Shown here: in pieces, positions 45,621 to 55,406 of the stretch
Layout of the letters: each line of letters opens with the position of its first letter
How positions within the stretch are numbered: the first letter of the stretch is position 1
Assembly: GCF_011927765.1 (NCBI RefSeq)
Contig: NZ_JAATJG010000002.1
Span: 62,001 to 126,000 of the forward strand
DNA length: 64,000 bases
Reading direction: 5' to 3'
Source: Wenyingzhuangia aestuarii
Lineage (GTDB): Bacteria > Bacteroidota > Bacteroidia > Flavobacteriales > Flavobacteriaceae
The notes under the pieces: generated by a model
The model's database searches: none
What the model was told of the DNA's origin: nothing
The model's input: the letters and a program-made list of their open reading frames with translations, nothing else
Translations under genes and position numbers: made by a program

Positions 45621-46106
45621 ATGTACGTACCTTATCATACATTACCAGATACAGCAAGAGTTTGGATATATCAATCTAACAGAAAGTTTACAGCACAAGA
45701 GCAAGAACAAGTTGGCAAAATGGCTACTGATTTTGTAGAACAGTGGACTAGACACGGAGAAAACGTAAAGGGTAGTTTTACCATTCTTTACGATCAGTTT
45801 TTAATTATTGCTGTAGACCAAAGTTTTGTAGAAGTTTCGGGATGTTCTATAGATGCTTCTGTAAAACTAGTACAACAAATACAAGTACAGTTTCAGGTAG
45901 ATATGCTAAACAAACTAGCTGTGGCTTATAAAGAAAGTGAGGAAATTGTAATTGCTCCAATGAATCATTTTGCTGCTTTGGCAAAAGAAAACAAAGTAAC
46001 TCCAAATACGGTTGTTTTTAACAACATGGTAAATACTAAAAAGGGTGTAGAAACTCAGTGGGAAGTTCCTGCTAAAGATAGTTGGCATGCACGTTGTTTT
46101 AATTAG
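45621..46106 (+). CDS. Conserved flavobacterial protein of unknown function
   Basis: 161 residues, begins MYVPYHTLPDTARVWIYQSN. No signal peptide or membrane segment and no motif I can assign. Relatives are sometimes labelled ABC transporter ATPase in databases, but no Walker A or signature motif is present, so that label would be wrong. The tight 2-nt spacing behind the exonuclease and 15 nt before the GH3 fusion gene puts it in the same transcript. The sequence is mixed alpha/beta with a conserved Cys in VSGCSIDASVKLVQQ. Confidence 0.75.
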   Translation: MYVPYHTLPDTARVWIYQSNRKFTAQEQEQVGKMATDFVEQWTRHGENVKGSFTILYDQFLIIAVDQSFVEVSGCSIDASVKLVQQIQVQFQVDMLNKLAVAYKESEEIVIAPMNHFAALAKENKVTPNTVVFNNMVNTKKGVETQWEVPAKDSWHARCFN

Positions 46107-46121
46107 TATTTAGAGTTGTTT

Positions 46122-49049
46122 ATGAAGTATATTTTTCAGGTAGTTGTTTTTTTTGTTTTTTCTAATTGTTTTTCACAACAAGTAGAATTAGGTGCGCAAC
46201 CTTTGGTGGCTAAAGATAGTTTGGCTCAAAAAGTTTGGGTAGACAGTATACTTAAAAACATGTCTTTAGAGGAAAAAATAGGGCAGTTGTTTATGGTACA
46301 AGCCTATTCTAATAAAGATGACAAACACAAACAGGAAATCAATAGTTTGATTCAAAATCAACACGTTGGGGGTTTGATTTTTATGCAAGGAACTCCTGAA
46401 AAACAAATTGATTTGTACAATGAGTATCAGGCGAATAGTAAAATTCCTTTACTTATTGGTTTTGATGGTGAATGGGGCTTGTCTATGCGTATCAAACCGT
46501 CCTTTGCTTATCCTTGGAACATGACTCTAGGAGCGATTCAAAACGATTCATTGATTTATCGTGTTGGACAACAAATAGGAAAGCATTGTAAAGAGGTTGG
46601 AATTCATATTAATTTTGCTCCCGTAGTAGACATTAATACCAATCCTTTAAATCCTATTATAGGAAATAGATCTTTTGGAGAAAATAAAAAAAATGTAACT
46701 CAAAAATCAATAGCTTTTGTACAAGGAATGCAGAGTGTTGGGGTATTGGCCAATGCCAAACATTTTCCTGGACATGGAGATACGGCCTCAGATTCTCATA
46801 AAACATTACCTGTTGTAAACTTTACGATGGGAAGGTTGGATAGTTTAGAACTGTATCCCTACAAACAATTAGTCAAATCTAATTTAGCCAGTGTTATGGT
46901 GGCTCATTTGGATGTACCTGCTTTAAAAACAGAAAAAGGAAGACCTACTTCTATTTCTAAAAAAGTAGTTACAGGACTGTTAAAGAATAAAATTGGTTTT
47001 AAAGGATTGGTGTTTACTGATGCTTTAAACATGAAAGGAGTGGCTAATTATACAGCTGCAGATAGTGTGGCTTTGGAAGCTTTAAAAGCTGGAAACGATA
47101 TGTTGTTAATTCCGGTGGATGTAGAAAAAGGAGTTAAAACAATTAAGAATGCCATTCTTAAAAATGTACTAACAGAGGCTAGGTTAGATAGTTCTGTGGT
47201 TAAAGTGTTAATGGCTAAATATTGTGTGGGTTTACAGCACAAAAAGGTATTAAACAAAATTGATGTTCAACAAAGAATTCACACGATAGAAGACGATTTG
47301 TTGTTTAAAAAAGTTGCCGAAAATGCGGTTACCTTAGTAAAGAACGAGAATAATTTACTTCCTTTAAAAAGATTAGATACGCTTAAAGTTGCATCTGTTT
47401 CTTTAGGAGATGATGTTTCTGGAACTTTTGTGCAAACTCTTAAAAAATATACCGCTGTTGATGAAATAAACCAACTAACGGTTGCAAACTATAAAAGCAA
47501 ATTAAAAAATTACAATACCATTGTTATTGGGGTTCATAAATCTGATGAACATCCTTGGAAATCTTATAAATTATCTAGTACCGAAGTTGCATTAATTCAG
47601 AAAATGGCATCTTACAAAAAGGTGATATTAACAGTGTTTACAAGCCCATATTCTTTGTTAAAATTAAACGGATTTGATGGCGTTTCTAACTTAGTTGTCG
47701 CATATCAAAACAATTCAGTATTTCAATCGGTAGCTGCACAACAATTATTTGGAGCGTTACCTTTTACAGGAAAATTGCCAGTTTCGGTATCTCAAAGATT
47801 TAAGGAAGGAAGTGGTATTACTACTCAAGCACTGCAACGTTTGCAATATGGTTTTCCCGAAGAAGAAGGAATGGATTCTTATCAACTAAAAAAAATAGAT
47901 TCTGTAGCCCAACTTGTAATTAAAGAAAAAATGAGTCCTGGTTTGCAAGTATTGGTGGCTAGAAAAGGAAAGGTGGTTTTTGAAAAATCGTATGGATACT
48001 TTACCTATGATGCAGTACAAAAAGTAAACAATACTTCTATGTACGATTTGGCTTCTTTAACCAAAATATTAGGTGCGTTTCCTTTGTATGTAAAAGCTCT
48101 GGAAAAGGGAGTGTATAGGTTAGATCAGACTTTGGGAGATTTGTTACCTATGTATAAAAATACTCCCTTGGAAAAACTGTTGGTGATAGATATGTTTGCG
48201 CATCAATCGGGTTTACAAGCGTGGATTCCTTTTTATGTAAAAACCTTAGATAGTGTTTCTAAAAAGCCCATGGATGTTTGGTATAAAAACAAGGCTGAAA
48301 TAGGTTTTGATTTAAAAGTTGCTGAAAACTTGTATTTAAAAAACGAGTATATTGATAGTATTTATCAGGAAATAAAAGTGGCTCCTTTGCGTAAAACCAG
48401 AGATTATAAATACAGTGGTTTGCCTTTTTTTTTATTTAAAAAAGTGTTAGAAAACCATTATCAACAACCTATGGATGTGTTGCTTAACAATCAGTTTACA
48501 AAAAAACTAGGAGCCTCTACATTAATGTACAATCCTTTAGAAATGTATGCAAAAGACAGCATTGTTCCTTCTGAATTGGATACTTATTACAGATATCAAA
48601 AATTACAAGGAACGGTGCATGATATGGCAGCAGCCATGTTTGGAGGGGTTTCTGGAAATGCAGGATTGTTTGGAAATGCCAATGATGTTGCTAAAATGAT
48701 GCAGTTGTATTTAAACAAAGGGGCTTATGGAGGTGAAAAGTACTTTAGAGAGAACACTTTTGATATGTTTAACAAGGCTTATTTTAAAAGTAGAGACAAT
48801 AGAAGAGGTTTGGTTTTAGACAAACCATCTGGTGATGCTGCTGTTAAAAGTACGTGTAATTGCACGTCTATGGAAAGTTTTGGACATAGTGGTTTTACAG
48901 GAACCTTTGCTTGGGCAGATCCTAAAACAGAGTTGATTTATGTATTTTTATCGAACAGAACTTATCCTACTATGGCTAATAATGCTTTGGGGACTAATGA
49001 TATTAGAACGGATATTCAGCAACTCATTCAAGATGCTATTGTAGAGTAG
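46122..49049 (+). CDS. GH3 beta-N-acetylglucosaminidase fused to a class C beta-lactamase-like serine hydrolase
   Basis: 975 residues, exported: KYIFQVVVFFVFSNCFSQ is a signal peptide. Residues about 30-390 are a GH3 domain with the NagZ-type loop KHFPGHGDTASDSHKTLP and nucleophile region FTDALNMKGV. Residues 390-600 form the GH3 C-terminal alpha/beta domain (VTLVKNENNLLPL). Residues 600-975 are a beta-lactamase/penicillin-binding-like domain with SLTK (Ser-x-x-Lys nucleophile) and a C-terminal HSGFTGTFAW. It likely acts on peptidoglycan fragments in the periplasm. The start is the ATG at 46122; a TTG at 46116 would add two residues. Such fusions are known in Bacteroidota. Confidence 0.92.
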   Translation: MKYIFQVVVFFVFSNCFSQQVELGAQPLVAKDSLAQKVWVDSILKNMSLEEKIGQLFMVQAYSNKDDKHKQEINSLIQNQHVGGLIFMQGTPEKQIDLYNEYQANSKIPLLIGFDGEWGLSMRIKPSFAYPWNMTLGAIQNDSLIYRVGQQIGKHCKEVGIHINFAPVVDINTNPLNPIIGNRSFGENKKNVTQKSIAFVQGMQSVGVLANAKHFPGHGDTASDSHKTLPVVNFTMGRLDSLELYPYKQLVKSNLASVMVAHLDVPALKTEKGRPTSISKKVVTGLLKNKIGFKGLVFTDALNMKGVANYTAADSVALEALKAGNDMLLIPVDVEKGVKTIKNAILKNVLTEARLDSSVVKVLMAKYCVGLQHKKVLNKIDVQQRIHTIEDDLLFKKVAENAVTLVKNENNLLPLKRLDTLKVASVSLGDDVSGTFVQTLKKYTAVDEINQLTVANYKSKLKNYNTIVIGVHKSDEHPWKSYKLSSTEVALIQKMASYKKVILTVFTSPYSLLKLNGFDGVSNLVVAYQNNSVFQSVAAQQLFGALPFTGKLPVSVSQRFKEGSGITTQALQRLQYGFPEEEGMDSYQLKKIDSVAQLVIKEKMSPGLQVLVARKGKVVFEKSYGYFTYDAVQKVNNTSMYDLASLTKILGAFPLYVKALEKGVYRLDQTLGDLLPMYKNTPLEKLLVIDMFAHQSGLQAWIPFYVKTLDSVSKKPMDVWYKNKAEIGFDLKVAENLYLKNEYIDSIYQEIKVAPLRKTRDYKYSGLPFFLFKKVLENHYQQPMDVLLNNQFTKKLGASTLMYNPLEMYAKDSIVPSELDTYYRYQKLQGTVHDMAAAMFGGVSGNAGLFGNANDVAKMMQLYLNKGAYGGEKYFRENTFDMFNKAYFKSRDNRRGLVLDKPSGDAAVKSTCNCTSMESFGHSGFTGTFAWADPKTELIYVFLSNRTYPTMANNALGTNDIRTDIQQLIQDAIVE

Positions 49050-49153
49050 GTAAACTATATTTTACTATAAAAAAAGATTGTTATGATCAATTAAAGATTT
49101 GTTTATATTTTTACATATAATAAAAATATCATAATAACGATAAAAATTAAAAC

Positions 49154-50839
49154 ATGAAAGGAATTCAAGGAACTTCAAATGACACATATAGAAAGCTTAT
49201 GGGAAGCGGACTAAAATATGAAATTCCTAAATTTCAAAGAGATTATAGTTGGGGATCTCAGCAATGGGATGACCTGTGGCAAGATATTTCATTAATTATT
49301 AGTGATGAAGAAAATGAACATTACATGGGGTATCTAGTTCTACAAACATCTGATAATAAATTACATACTGTTATTGATGGTCAACAAAGACTGACAACTT
49401 TAAGTATTTTAATGCTTTCCATTTTAAAAGTTTTAAATGAGTTTGTTGAAAATGAAATTGAAGTTGATGATAATAAATTAAGAATTGAAACCTATCGAAA
49501 TAATTACATCGGAAGTTTAAATACAATCACACTAATATCAGATAATAAGCTTAAATTAAACAGAAATGGTGATGAGTATTATAGGAATAATATGGTGTTG
49601 TTAAAAGATTTACCATTGAGGAATACGAATTCTTCTGAAAAAAATATGCGTGAATGTTTTTTATGGTTTCACAATAAAGCTTCGAAATTATTTACTAGTG
49701 GACAAGATGTTGCTGAGTTTGTTGAGACAATAGTTGATAAATTATTTTTTACAGTAATTACTGTAACAGATCAATTAAATGCTTTTAAAGTTTTTGAAAC
49801 ACTAAATGCAAGAGGAGTACAACTTTCGTCTTCTGATTTACTTAAAAACTATTTGTTCTCAGTAATTGATGAAAGTAATCCTCATGGTTCTGAGATAGAA
49901 GAATTAGAAAGTTTATGGAGTCGAATTATTGGTAAATTAGGAAATAAAAAATTTGAAGATTATTTACGTTATTATTGGAATAGTAAAAATAAAACTGTTA
50001 GAAAAAATCAATTGTTTAAAACTATTCGGAATACAATTAAAACAAAAGAAGATACATTCAAGTTAATAAGAGATCTCGATGACACTGCCGATCTATTCGT
50101 GGCTATTCAAGATCCAGAAAGTGAGTATTGGATAGATAATCAAGAAATAAAAAAACAGCTGAATGAATTAAATTTATTCCAAATAAAACAAACTAATTCT
50201 TTGTTGATTGCTGGATATAAGAATTTAGATTCTCGAGAATTTTTGAAGCTTGTTAAGGTTTCTGTAATTATTTCTTTTAGATATAATATTATTGGAGGAT
50301 TAAACCCAAATGATCAAGAAGAAGTTTATAATAAGATGGCTAATAATATTACTTTAAATAAAACATTAGATCTATTACAACTGTCATCAATTTATGTAAA
50401 TGATCATAATTTTGAGAATGCTTTTTCTAATAAACAATTCAAAAGAACATCAAGGAATCATAAAATTGTTAAGTATATTTTTTCCAAAATAGAAAATTTT
50501 TCATTTCAAAATGAAATAAATCCTGAAAGTGATTTATATACAATAGAGCATATTCTTCCTGAAAGTGCTGATGAAAATTGGGGGAGTTTTAGTAATGAGG
50601 AAATTACACGTTCCATATATCGTTTAGGAAATTTAACGTTATTAGAAAAAAGATTAAATCAAAAAGCAGGAACATCAAATTATGAATTTAAAAAAGAAAT
50701 ATTAGAAAAATCTAATTGTAATTTAACTAAAATTATTCCTGAAAATTATGAAACTTGGTCCGAGAGAAAACTTATTGCAAGACAAAAAGAATTAAGTAAG
50801 TCTGCTAAATCTATATGGAAAATACAAGAATTAGATTAA
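49154..50839 (+). CDS. DUF262/DUF1524 (GmrSD-like) protein, possible defence nuclease
   Basis: 561 residues. The N-terminal DUF262 domain has IPKFQRDYSWGSQQWDDLW and the invariant VIDGQQRLTTLSIL, which resembles a ParB-like nucleotide-binding motif. The C-terminal DUF1524 region has the His-Asn-His-type nuclease pattern TIEHILPES followed by YRLGNLTLLEKRLNQKAG. Related proteins (GmrSD, type IV restriction) cut modified phage DNA. It stands alone between housekeeping genes with no methylase or other defence genes beside it. Its richness in AAT/ATA codons hints at a different origin from its neighbours. A role in defence is inferred. Confidence 0.88.
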   Translation: MKGIQGTSNDTYRKLMGSGLKYEIPKFQRDYSWGSQQWDDLWQDISLIISDEENEHYMGYLVLQTSDNKLHTVIDGQQRLTTLSILMLSILKVLNEFVENEIEVDDNKLRIETYRNNYIGSLNTITLISDNKLKLNRNGDEYYRNNMVLLKDLPLRNTNSSEKNMRECFLWFHNKASKLFTSGQDVAEFVETIVDKLFFTVITVTDQLNAFKVFETLNARGVQLSSSDLLKNYLFSVIDESNPHGSEIEELESLWSRIIGKLGNKKFEDYLRYYWNSKNKTVRKNQLFKTIRNTIKTKEDTFKLIRDLDDTADLFVAIQDPESEYWIDNQEIKKQLNELNLFQIKQTNSLLIAGYKNLDSREFLKLVKVSVIISFRYNIIGGLNPNDQEEVYNKMANNITLNKTLDLLQLSSIYVNDHNFENAFSNKQFKRTSRNHKIVKYIFSKIENFSFQNEINPESDLYTIEHILPESADENWGSFSNEEITRSIYRLGNLTLLEKRLNQKAGTSNYEFKKEILEKSNCNLTKIIPENYETWSERKLIARQKELSKSAKSIWKIQELD

Positions 50840-50929
50840 GCTCTACTTATAATATATAGGTTAAATAATAACACTTGGTATTATTTTCATTGTTACAAAT
50901 TATTGTGTTAGTGATTGACCGGCCTGTTT

Positions 50930-51074
50930 GAGCTCTTTTATTTTTTATGTATTCAAAAAAGCTTTTTTGTAAGACCCTTTTGTTTTCAAGAAAAAAGTGT
51001 TTTTGTTTATGATGATAAAAATAAAAAGCGAGTAGGGAAAGCACGACCCAAAGGGGAACACCCTAATTAAGAAA
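50930..51074. repeat. G/C-rich intergenic block beside the DUF262 gene
   Basis: An unusually GC-rich stretch for this window, with core GGGTCGTGCTTTCCCTACTC on the minus strand (about 51027-51046), next to CCCTTTGGG. It reminds me of a repeat scattered in flavobacterial intergenic regions, but I cannot confirm this from one copy. Confidence 0.3.
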
Positions 51075-53576
51075 TTAAAATTCCATTCCTACCTTAAAGT
51101 TTAAAATTCTACCCGTTAATACATTGGGAACTCCGTTGTATTGTTGACTAGCTACATCGTAAATCCAAGTATTGGTGGTGGTGTTGTTAATGTCAAAAAT
51201 GTTAAACAACTCCAAACCAAAATCTAGTTCTTTAAAATGCTTTAAAAAACCGGTTTCGTATCTTTTATTTTCGTCTACAATAATATAAGCCACTCCAATG
51301 TCGGCTCTTCGGTAAGGTCTTAGTCTTGTTTGAAAGTTGTATCGGTCTACTTGGCTATTAGGATCGGCACTGGCATTGGTAGGAGATCCACCCGGTAAGC
51401 TAGAATTTAAGACTAGATTTAAATAGGCTTTAAAGTTGGGATTGCTGGGCACATAGTCTTGAAATAGCATGGCAAACTTAAAACGCTGATCGGTAGGTCT
51501 GGCAATATAACCTCTGTTATTGGTGTTTTCTTCGGTTTTTAAGAATCCTAAACTAATCCAGCTTTCTTTACCTGGAACAAATTCTCCGCTCAACCTTAAA
51601 TCTAGCCCCGCAGCGTATCCTTGGGTGTTGTTGTTGGCATCGTAGCGAATTCTAACATTGTCTAGGGTATAAGCATTAATGTTGTTTAATTGTTTGAAAT
51701 AAACCTCAGAAGTCATTTTAAACGGACGTTTCCATTTGGTAAAACTATATTCGTTAGAAAACACATAATGAATAGATTCTTGCGCATCTACATTAAACTG
51801 AAGTACTCCTTGAGGATTTCTTAGTTCTTTGTAAGACGGTGGTTGGTGGTAGTATCCTGCAGAAAGTCTAAATACCATGTCGGTATGATTCCAATCGGGT
51901 TTTAAAGAAAGTCTAAACCGTGGACTGATGGTTTGTTTAAGGTCTGATTGAATGCCAGTAACGTTGTCTTTTACATACCAAAGTTGTGTTCTAATTCCTG
52001 CATGATGCCATAGAATATGATTTCCAATCCACCATTTTTTATTCCATTGTGCGTATCCAGAAAAACGAAAAATATCGGCATTGTTTTGTGCTCTTACGCT
52101 GTAAAAAGGAGTAATGGGTGCTGTAAATGGAGTATTGGGTTGGTTGTTTTCTATATTCTCATTTGGATTTCTTAGTGTGATTCCGTTGTCGTCTATAGTC
52201 GTCCATTCGCTAATTCGGTCTCTAATGTTTTCTTGTTGAAATTTTAAACCCGCTTCTAGTTTGTGTTCGTTTATAGTGTGCTGAAAAGTAGCTTTCAGGT
52301 TTTGAATTAAAATGTCTAAATCGTTTCTTGCGTGGTCTAATTGAGAACCTACTCCTGTGGTAAATAATGGTTCTCCGCTTGTAGGATCTATTTCTGAAAT
52401 TCTGTAAGCTCCAGAAATATCGTAATGTTCTTGTTCTTGTGTGTTGAACAAAGAAGCGGTTAGGTTGATGTTTGTGTTTTTATTGAACTCGTATTTGTAG
52501 CTAAAAGCTCCAAAATAGGTTTCAAAGTTATCTTGTTCGTTTCCTTCGTAAAAAACAACTAGTTCTTGTGGTTTTATCAATCCACCAAACTGAGTAACTC
52601 TAGAAATAGGTGTAAAATTGTAATTGTTAATAGCAATGTTTCCTAAAAAATCTAAACTGCTTTTAGGGTTGATTTGGTAGGATAAATAAGTTTGTATGTC
52701 TACAAAAACAGGTTTAAAGTTAGTCTCTGTATCCTTACTATTTACCAATAATTGATTGTTTCTATATCTAGCTCCAATTAAGGTAGAAAGCTTGTTGTTT
52801 AAGTAAATATTCTCATAGGTATAACTTGCTCCTAGTAAGTTTAGGTTAACGGTAGAAAGTTCTTTAGTAGGTTTTTTATAGTGAATATTTAGTACGGAGG
52901 ATAACCTGTCTCCATACTTAGACTCAAACCCTCCTGCAGAAAAGTTGATATTTTCTGTCATGTCTGAATTTAAAAAACTCAATCCTTCTTGTTGCCCCGA
53001 CCTTACTAAAAAGGGTCTGTAAATTTCTATTCCGTTTACATAAACTAGGTTTTCATCAAAACTACCTCCACGAACGCTGTATTGTGTGCTTAGTTCATTA
53101 CTATTGTTAACTCCTGGTTGAGTCATTAATAAATTTTCTATTCCAGCATTGGCTCCGGGCACACGCTTAAACTTTTTGGCTTTTAGTTTGATGACTCCTT
53201 GTTGCGCAGCTTCATAACTTTTGAGGGTTACTTCTTCAATTTCTTGAGACTGTTCTTTTAGGGTAGGAGAGTAGTTAATGGTTTTGTTTTTATAGCCTTT
53301 AAAGGTTTTTATGACGGATCCATAACCTATGTGCGAGAATTTTACGACTGTTTTTTCGTAAGCTATAATTTCAATGGTATAGGTACCATCATCATTACTA
53401 ATAGTTCCCTTGTTTCCATACGTAATGCTAGCTCCACTTAAAGGTTCTTTGTTTTGATTGGTAATGGTACCTGTTACAAAACCTGTTTGTGCAATAGTTA
53501 CAGAACTAATGAATATAGTAAGGAGCGTGAGTATATTTTTCAAACAGATAGGTTTATTTGGTAAAGTTAGCTTCAA
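51075..53576 (-). CDS. TonB-dependent receptor with N-terminal carboxypeptidase-regulatory-like domain
   Basis: 833 residues from ATG 53576. An alternative TTG at 53543 gives KNILTLLTIFISSVTIAQ, a typical signal peptide, and avoids a 23-nt overlap with the upstream peptidase gene. After the signal come a CarboxypepD_reg-like domain (GFVTGTITNQNKEPLSGASI), the plug (about residues 150-240; SVRGGSFDENLVYVNGIEI), and a 22-strand outer-membrane barrel ending in an aromatic residue (KVGMEF). It imports a siderophore, glycan or other ligand that cannot be deduced. No SusD partner is adjacent, so this is not a standard PUL pair. Confidence 0.93.
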   Translation of the reverse strand: MKLTLPNKPICLKNILTLLTIFISSVTIAQTGFVTGTITNQNKEPLSGASITYGNKGTISNDDGTYTIEIIAYEKTVVKFSHIGYGSVIKTFKGYKNKTINYSPTLKEQSQEIEEVTLKSYEAAQQGVIKLKAKKFKRVPGANAGIENLLMTQPGVNNSNELSTQYSVRGGSFDENLVYVNGIEIYRPFLVRSGQQEGLSFLNSDMTENINFSAGGFESKYGDRLSSVLNIHYKKPTKELSTVNLNLLGASYTYENIYLNNKLSTLIGARYRNNQLLVNSKDTETNFKPVFVDIQTYLSYQINPKSSLDFLGNIAINNYNFTPISRVTQFGGLIKPQELVVFYEGNEQDNFETYFGAFSYKYEFNKNTNINLTASLFNTQEQEHYDISGAYRISEIDPTSGEPLFTTGVGSQLDHARNDLDILIQNLKATFQHTINEHKLEAGLKFQQENIRDRISEWTTIDDNGITLRNPNENIENNQPNTPFTAPITPFYSVRAQNNADIFRFSGYAQWNKKWWIGNHILWHHAGIRTQLWYVKDNVTGIQSDLKQTISPRFRLSLKPDWNHTDMVFRLSAGYYHQPPSYKELRNPQGVLQFNVDAQESIHYVFSNEYSFTKWKRPFKMTSEVYFKQLNNINAYTLDNVRIRYDANNNTQGYAAGLDLRLSGEFVPGKESWISLGFLKTEENTNNRGYIARPTDQRFKFAMLFQDYVPSNPNFKAYLNLVLNSSLPGGSPTNASADPNSQVDRYNFQTRLRPYRRADIGVAYIIVDENKRYETGFLKHFKELDFGLELFNIFDINNTTTNTWIYDVASQQYNGVPNVLTGRILNFKVGMEF

Positions 53577-55242
53577 AAGTTTGCGTATTGCCTAGCAAAT
53601 CTTCAATCTTTAGTTTAAATATATGTTTTTTACCCGTAGATTCTAAATCATTTAGATCAAAAGTAAGTCTATTTTTTTTAGGTTCATACTCCATTAAAAT
53701 CCATTGATCATCTACGGTAGCATAATAGTTTTTAATTCCTGTTTCGTTATCTTTTATATGAATGTACAAAGATTTGTGTTTGCTAATGTTTTGATGGTTG
53801 TAGAAACTAGGTTTGTATATTTTAGGAGCAATGCTGTCGTATTTTAAATAGAAATCTCCTAAGTATTTGGTATTGGCGTATATTTTGTTTTCCTTTTTAT
53901 AGGTAGTTACATAGTTGTAATATTTCCCGCTTTTTTGAGCAAAATAGACATGCTTTTTTTGATGAGCACTTAAACTATCTGTAAAATAGGTTAAGGTATA
54001 GTTTTTATCAAGCGGTAATTCAGGTTTGTGAACTGTTATTTGATCACCTTTATACTTGTAGTCTATGTACGTGTCTTGATAAAAAGTGTTTGTAGGAAAA
54101 CGAATTTCGGACAAACCTTGTTTAAAAACCGTGTATTTGTTTTGGGGTACAAAGTAGGGTGTTTTTGTGTTTTCTTGAACAATGGGAATGATAGACTTGT
54201 TTCCTTTTATAGGAATTCTAAGAATGGTTTGGTTGTTGGCAATGTCTTTGGCAATAATTTCAATTCTAAAATAATCGTTTTCTTGAACGGTTAAATAGCC
54301 TTTTTTAATAGCCTGTTTGTAAATAGATAGCTTGTTTGCTTTTTCAATATAAGTTTTTTGGAACTTTCTATATTTCTGTTTGTAGTAAGGATAATCAATT
54401 AAGAGGTTGATGTATTTACTCTCATCAAAAGCAAAGGTTTCTAAGTTGTGATAATAAATCAAAGTGTCGTTTACATGCATTTCTATACTGTAAACACCAT
54501 TTTTATTAAAAGGAGCGTGATTTAATAAGTCGTGGGTTCTTACAGAAAGGCCAATTTTTCCAATGGCATTAATTTCATCGGCTACATATAAATTGTTGTT
54601 AATTTTTTTGATTTGCACTTCTTGTGCTACAGGTATTTGATTGATAGCCGATTTTTCTCCAAAAGGAGTCGCTCTTAACCCTCTAAAAATTGGAGGAATA
54701 TTATCGGTAACTTGGTAGCCAAAAAGTAAAGGGTTGATGATTTTTTTGGTTCGGGTATCTCTAATTTCAAAATGTAAATGTGGAGCGGTAGAACCCCCTG
54801 TGTTTCCAGAGTAGGCTATCACTTCATCTTTAGCAATAGGAAGTGCTGTTTTACTTGGGAATAGTTGAATTTCAAAAGATTCTTTTTTGTATTGCTGAGC
54901 CTTTACATAAGCTTCTATTTTGGGACTAAATTTTTTTAAATGACCGTACACAGTGGTGTAGCCATTAGGGTGGGTTACATACAATGCTTTTCCGTAGCCC
55001 CACAGCGAAACTTTAATTCTAGAAACATACCCTTCTTTAGCTGTGTGCACTTTTTTACCCTCTACAGCCTGTGTTTTAATATCAATACCAGAGTGGAAGT
55101 GATTGGTTCTTAATTCTCCAAAAGTACCTGCCAAAATAATAGGAATGTCTAATGGATTTCTAAAGTCGTTTTGTGGGTACTTTTGTTGCCCAAAAGATAA
55201 AGAAATACCTAAGAATAGTAGAATGTAGCTTATTTTTTTCAA
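53554..55242 (-). CDS. M23 family metallopeptidase with TTG start
   Basis: 562 residues from a TTG at 55242, giving the signal peptide KKISYILLFLGISLSFG. The in-frame ATG at 55335 lies upstream of the -7 element at 55272-55265 and would add 31 unlikely residues. The lysostaphin-type zinc site is present: HFHSGIDI (His-x3-Asp) and APHLHFEI (His-x-His). Residues 200-560 form a long beta-rich C-terminal region. It probably cleaves or remodels peptidoglycan, or regulates a partner, in the periplasm. It overlaps or abuts the TonB receptor gene downstream. Confidence 0.92.
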   Translation of the reverse strand: MKKISYILLFLGISLSFGQQKYPQNDFRNPLDIPIILAGTFGELRTNHFHSGIDIKTQAVEGKKVHTAKEGYVSRIKVSLWGYGKALYVTHPNGYTTVYGHLKKFSPKIEAYVKAQQYKKESFEIQLFPSKTALPIAKDEVIAYSGNTGGSTAPHLHFEIRDTRTKKIINPLLFGYQVTDNIPPIFRGLRATPFGEKSAINQIPVAQEVQIKKINNNLYVADEINAIGKIGLSVRTHDLLNHAPFNKNGVYSIEMHVNDTLIYYHNLETFAFDESKYINLLIDYPYYKQKYRKFQKTYIEKANKLSIYKQAIKKGYLTVQENDYFRIEIIAKDIANNQTILRIPIKGNKSIIPIVQENTKTPYFVPQNKYTVFKQGLSEIRFPTNTFYQDTYIDYKYKGDQITVHKPELPLDKNYTLTYFTDSLSAHQKKHVYFAQKSGKYYNYVTTYKKENKIYANTKYLGDFYLKYDSIAPKIYKPSFYNHQNISKHKSLYIHIKDNETGIKNYYATVDDQWILMEYEPKKNRLTFDLNDLESTGKKHIFKLKIEDLLGNTQTFEANFTK

Positions 55243-55264
55243 AAAGATAGATTTTATGAACTCA

Positions 55265-55272
55265 CAAAAATA
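55265..55272 (-). promoter_or_regulatory. -7 promoter element of the M23 gene
   Basis: TATTTTTG on the minus strand matches TAnnTTTG and lies 22 nt before the TTG at 55242. This supports that start over the ATG at 55335. Confidence 0.5.
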
Positions 55273-55351
55273 AAGGAATATCTTAAAAAAGACCCATAAA
55301 ACTCTGAGAAACAAAACAAACAACGAATTTTGCAATTAAGTCTTTAAAAAG

Positions 55352-55381
55352 TTGGAATTCACAATAACAATGCTATTTTTG
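55352..55381 (+). promoter_or_regulatory. Promoter of the zapB-like/zapA operon
   Basis: TTG at 55352-55354 and TATTTTTG at 55374-55381 are separated by exactly 19 nt, the optimal Bacteroidota -33/-7 spacing. The -7 ends 25 nt before the ATG. Confidence 0.75.
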
Positions 55382-55406
55382 TAAGTATTGTTTTAGCAAT
55401 GATAAT

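Noticed and set aside
45621-46106. ABC transporter ATPase
   Set aside because: No Walker A, signature or Walker B motif is present despite such labels on relatives.
50847-51044. 65-codon minus-strand ORF after the DUF262 gene
   Set aside because: It overlaps a repeat-like GC-rich block and ends in AT-rich DNA; the composition resembles translated non-coding sequence.
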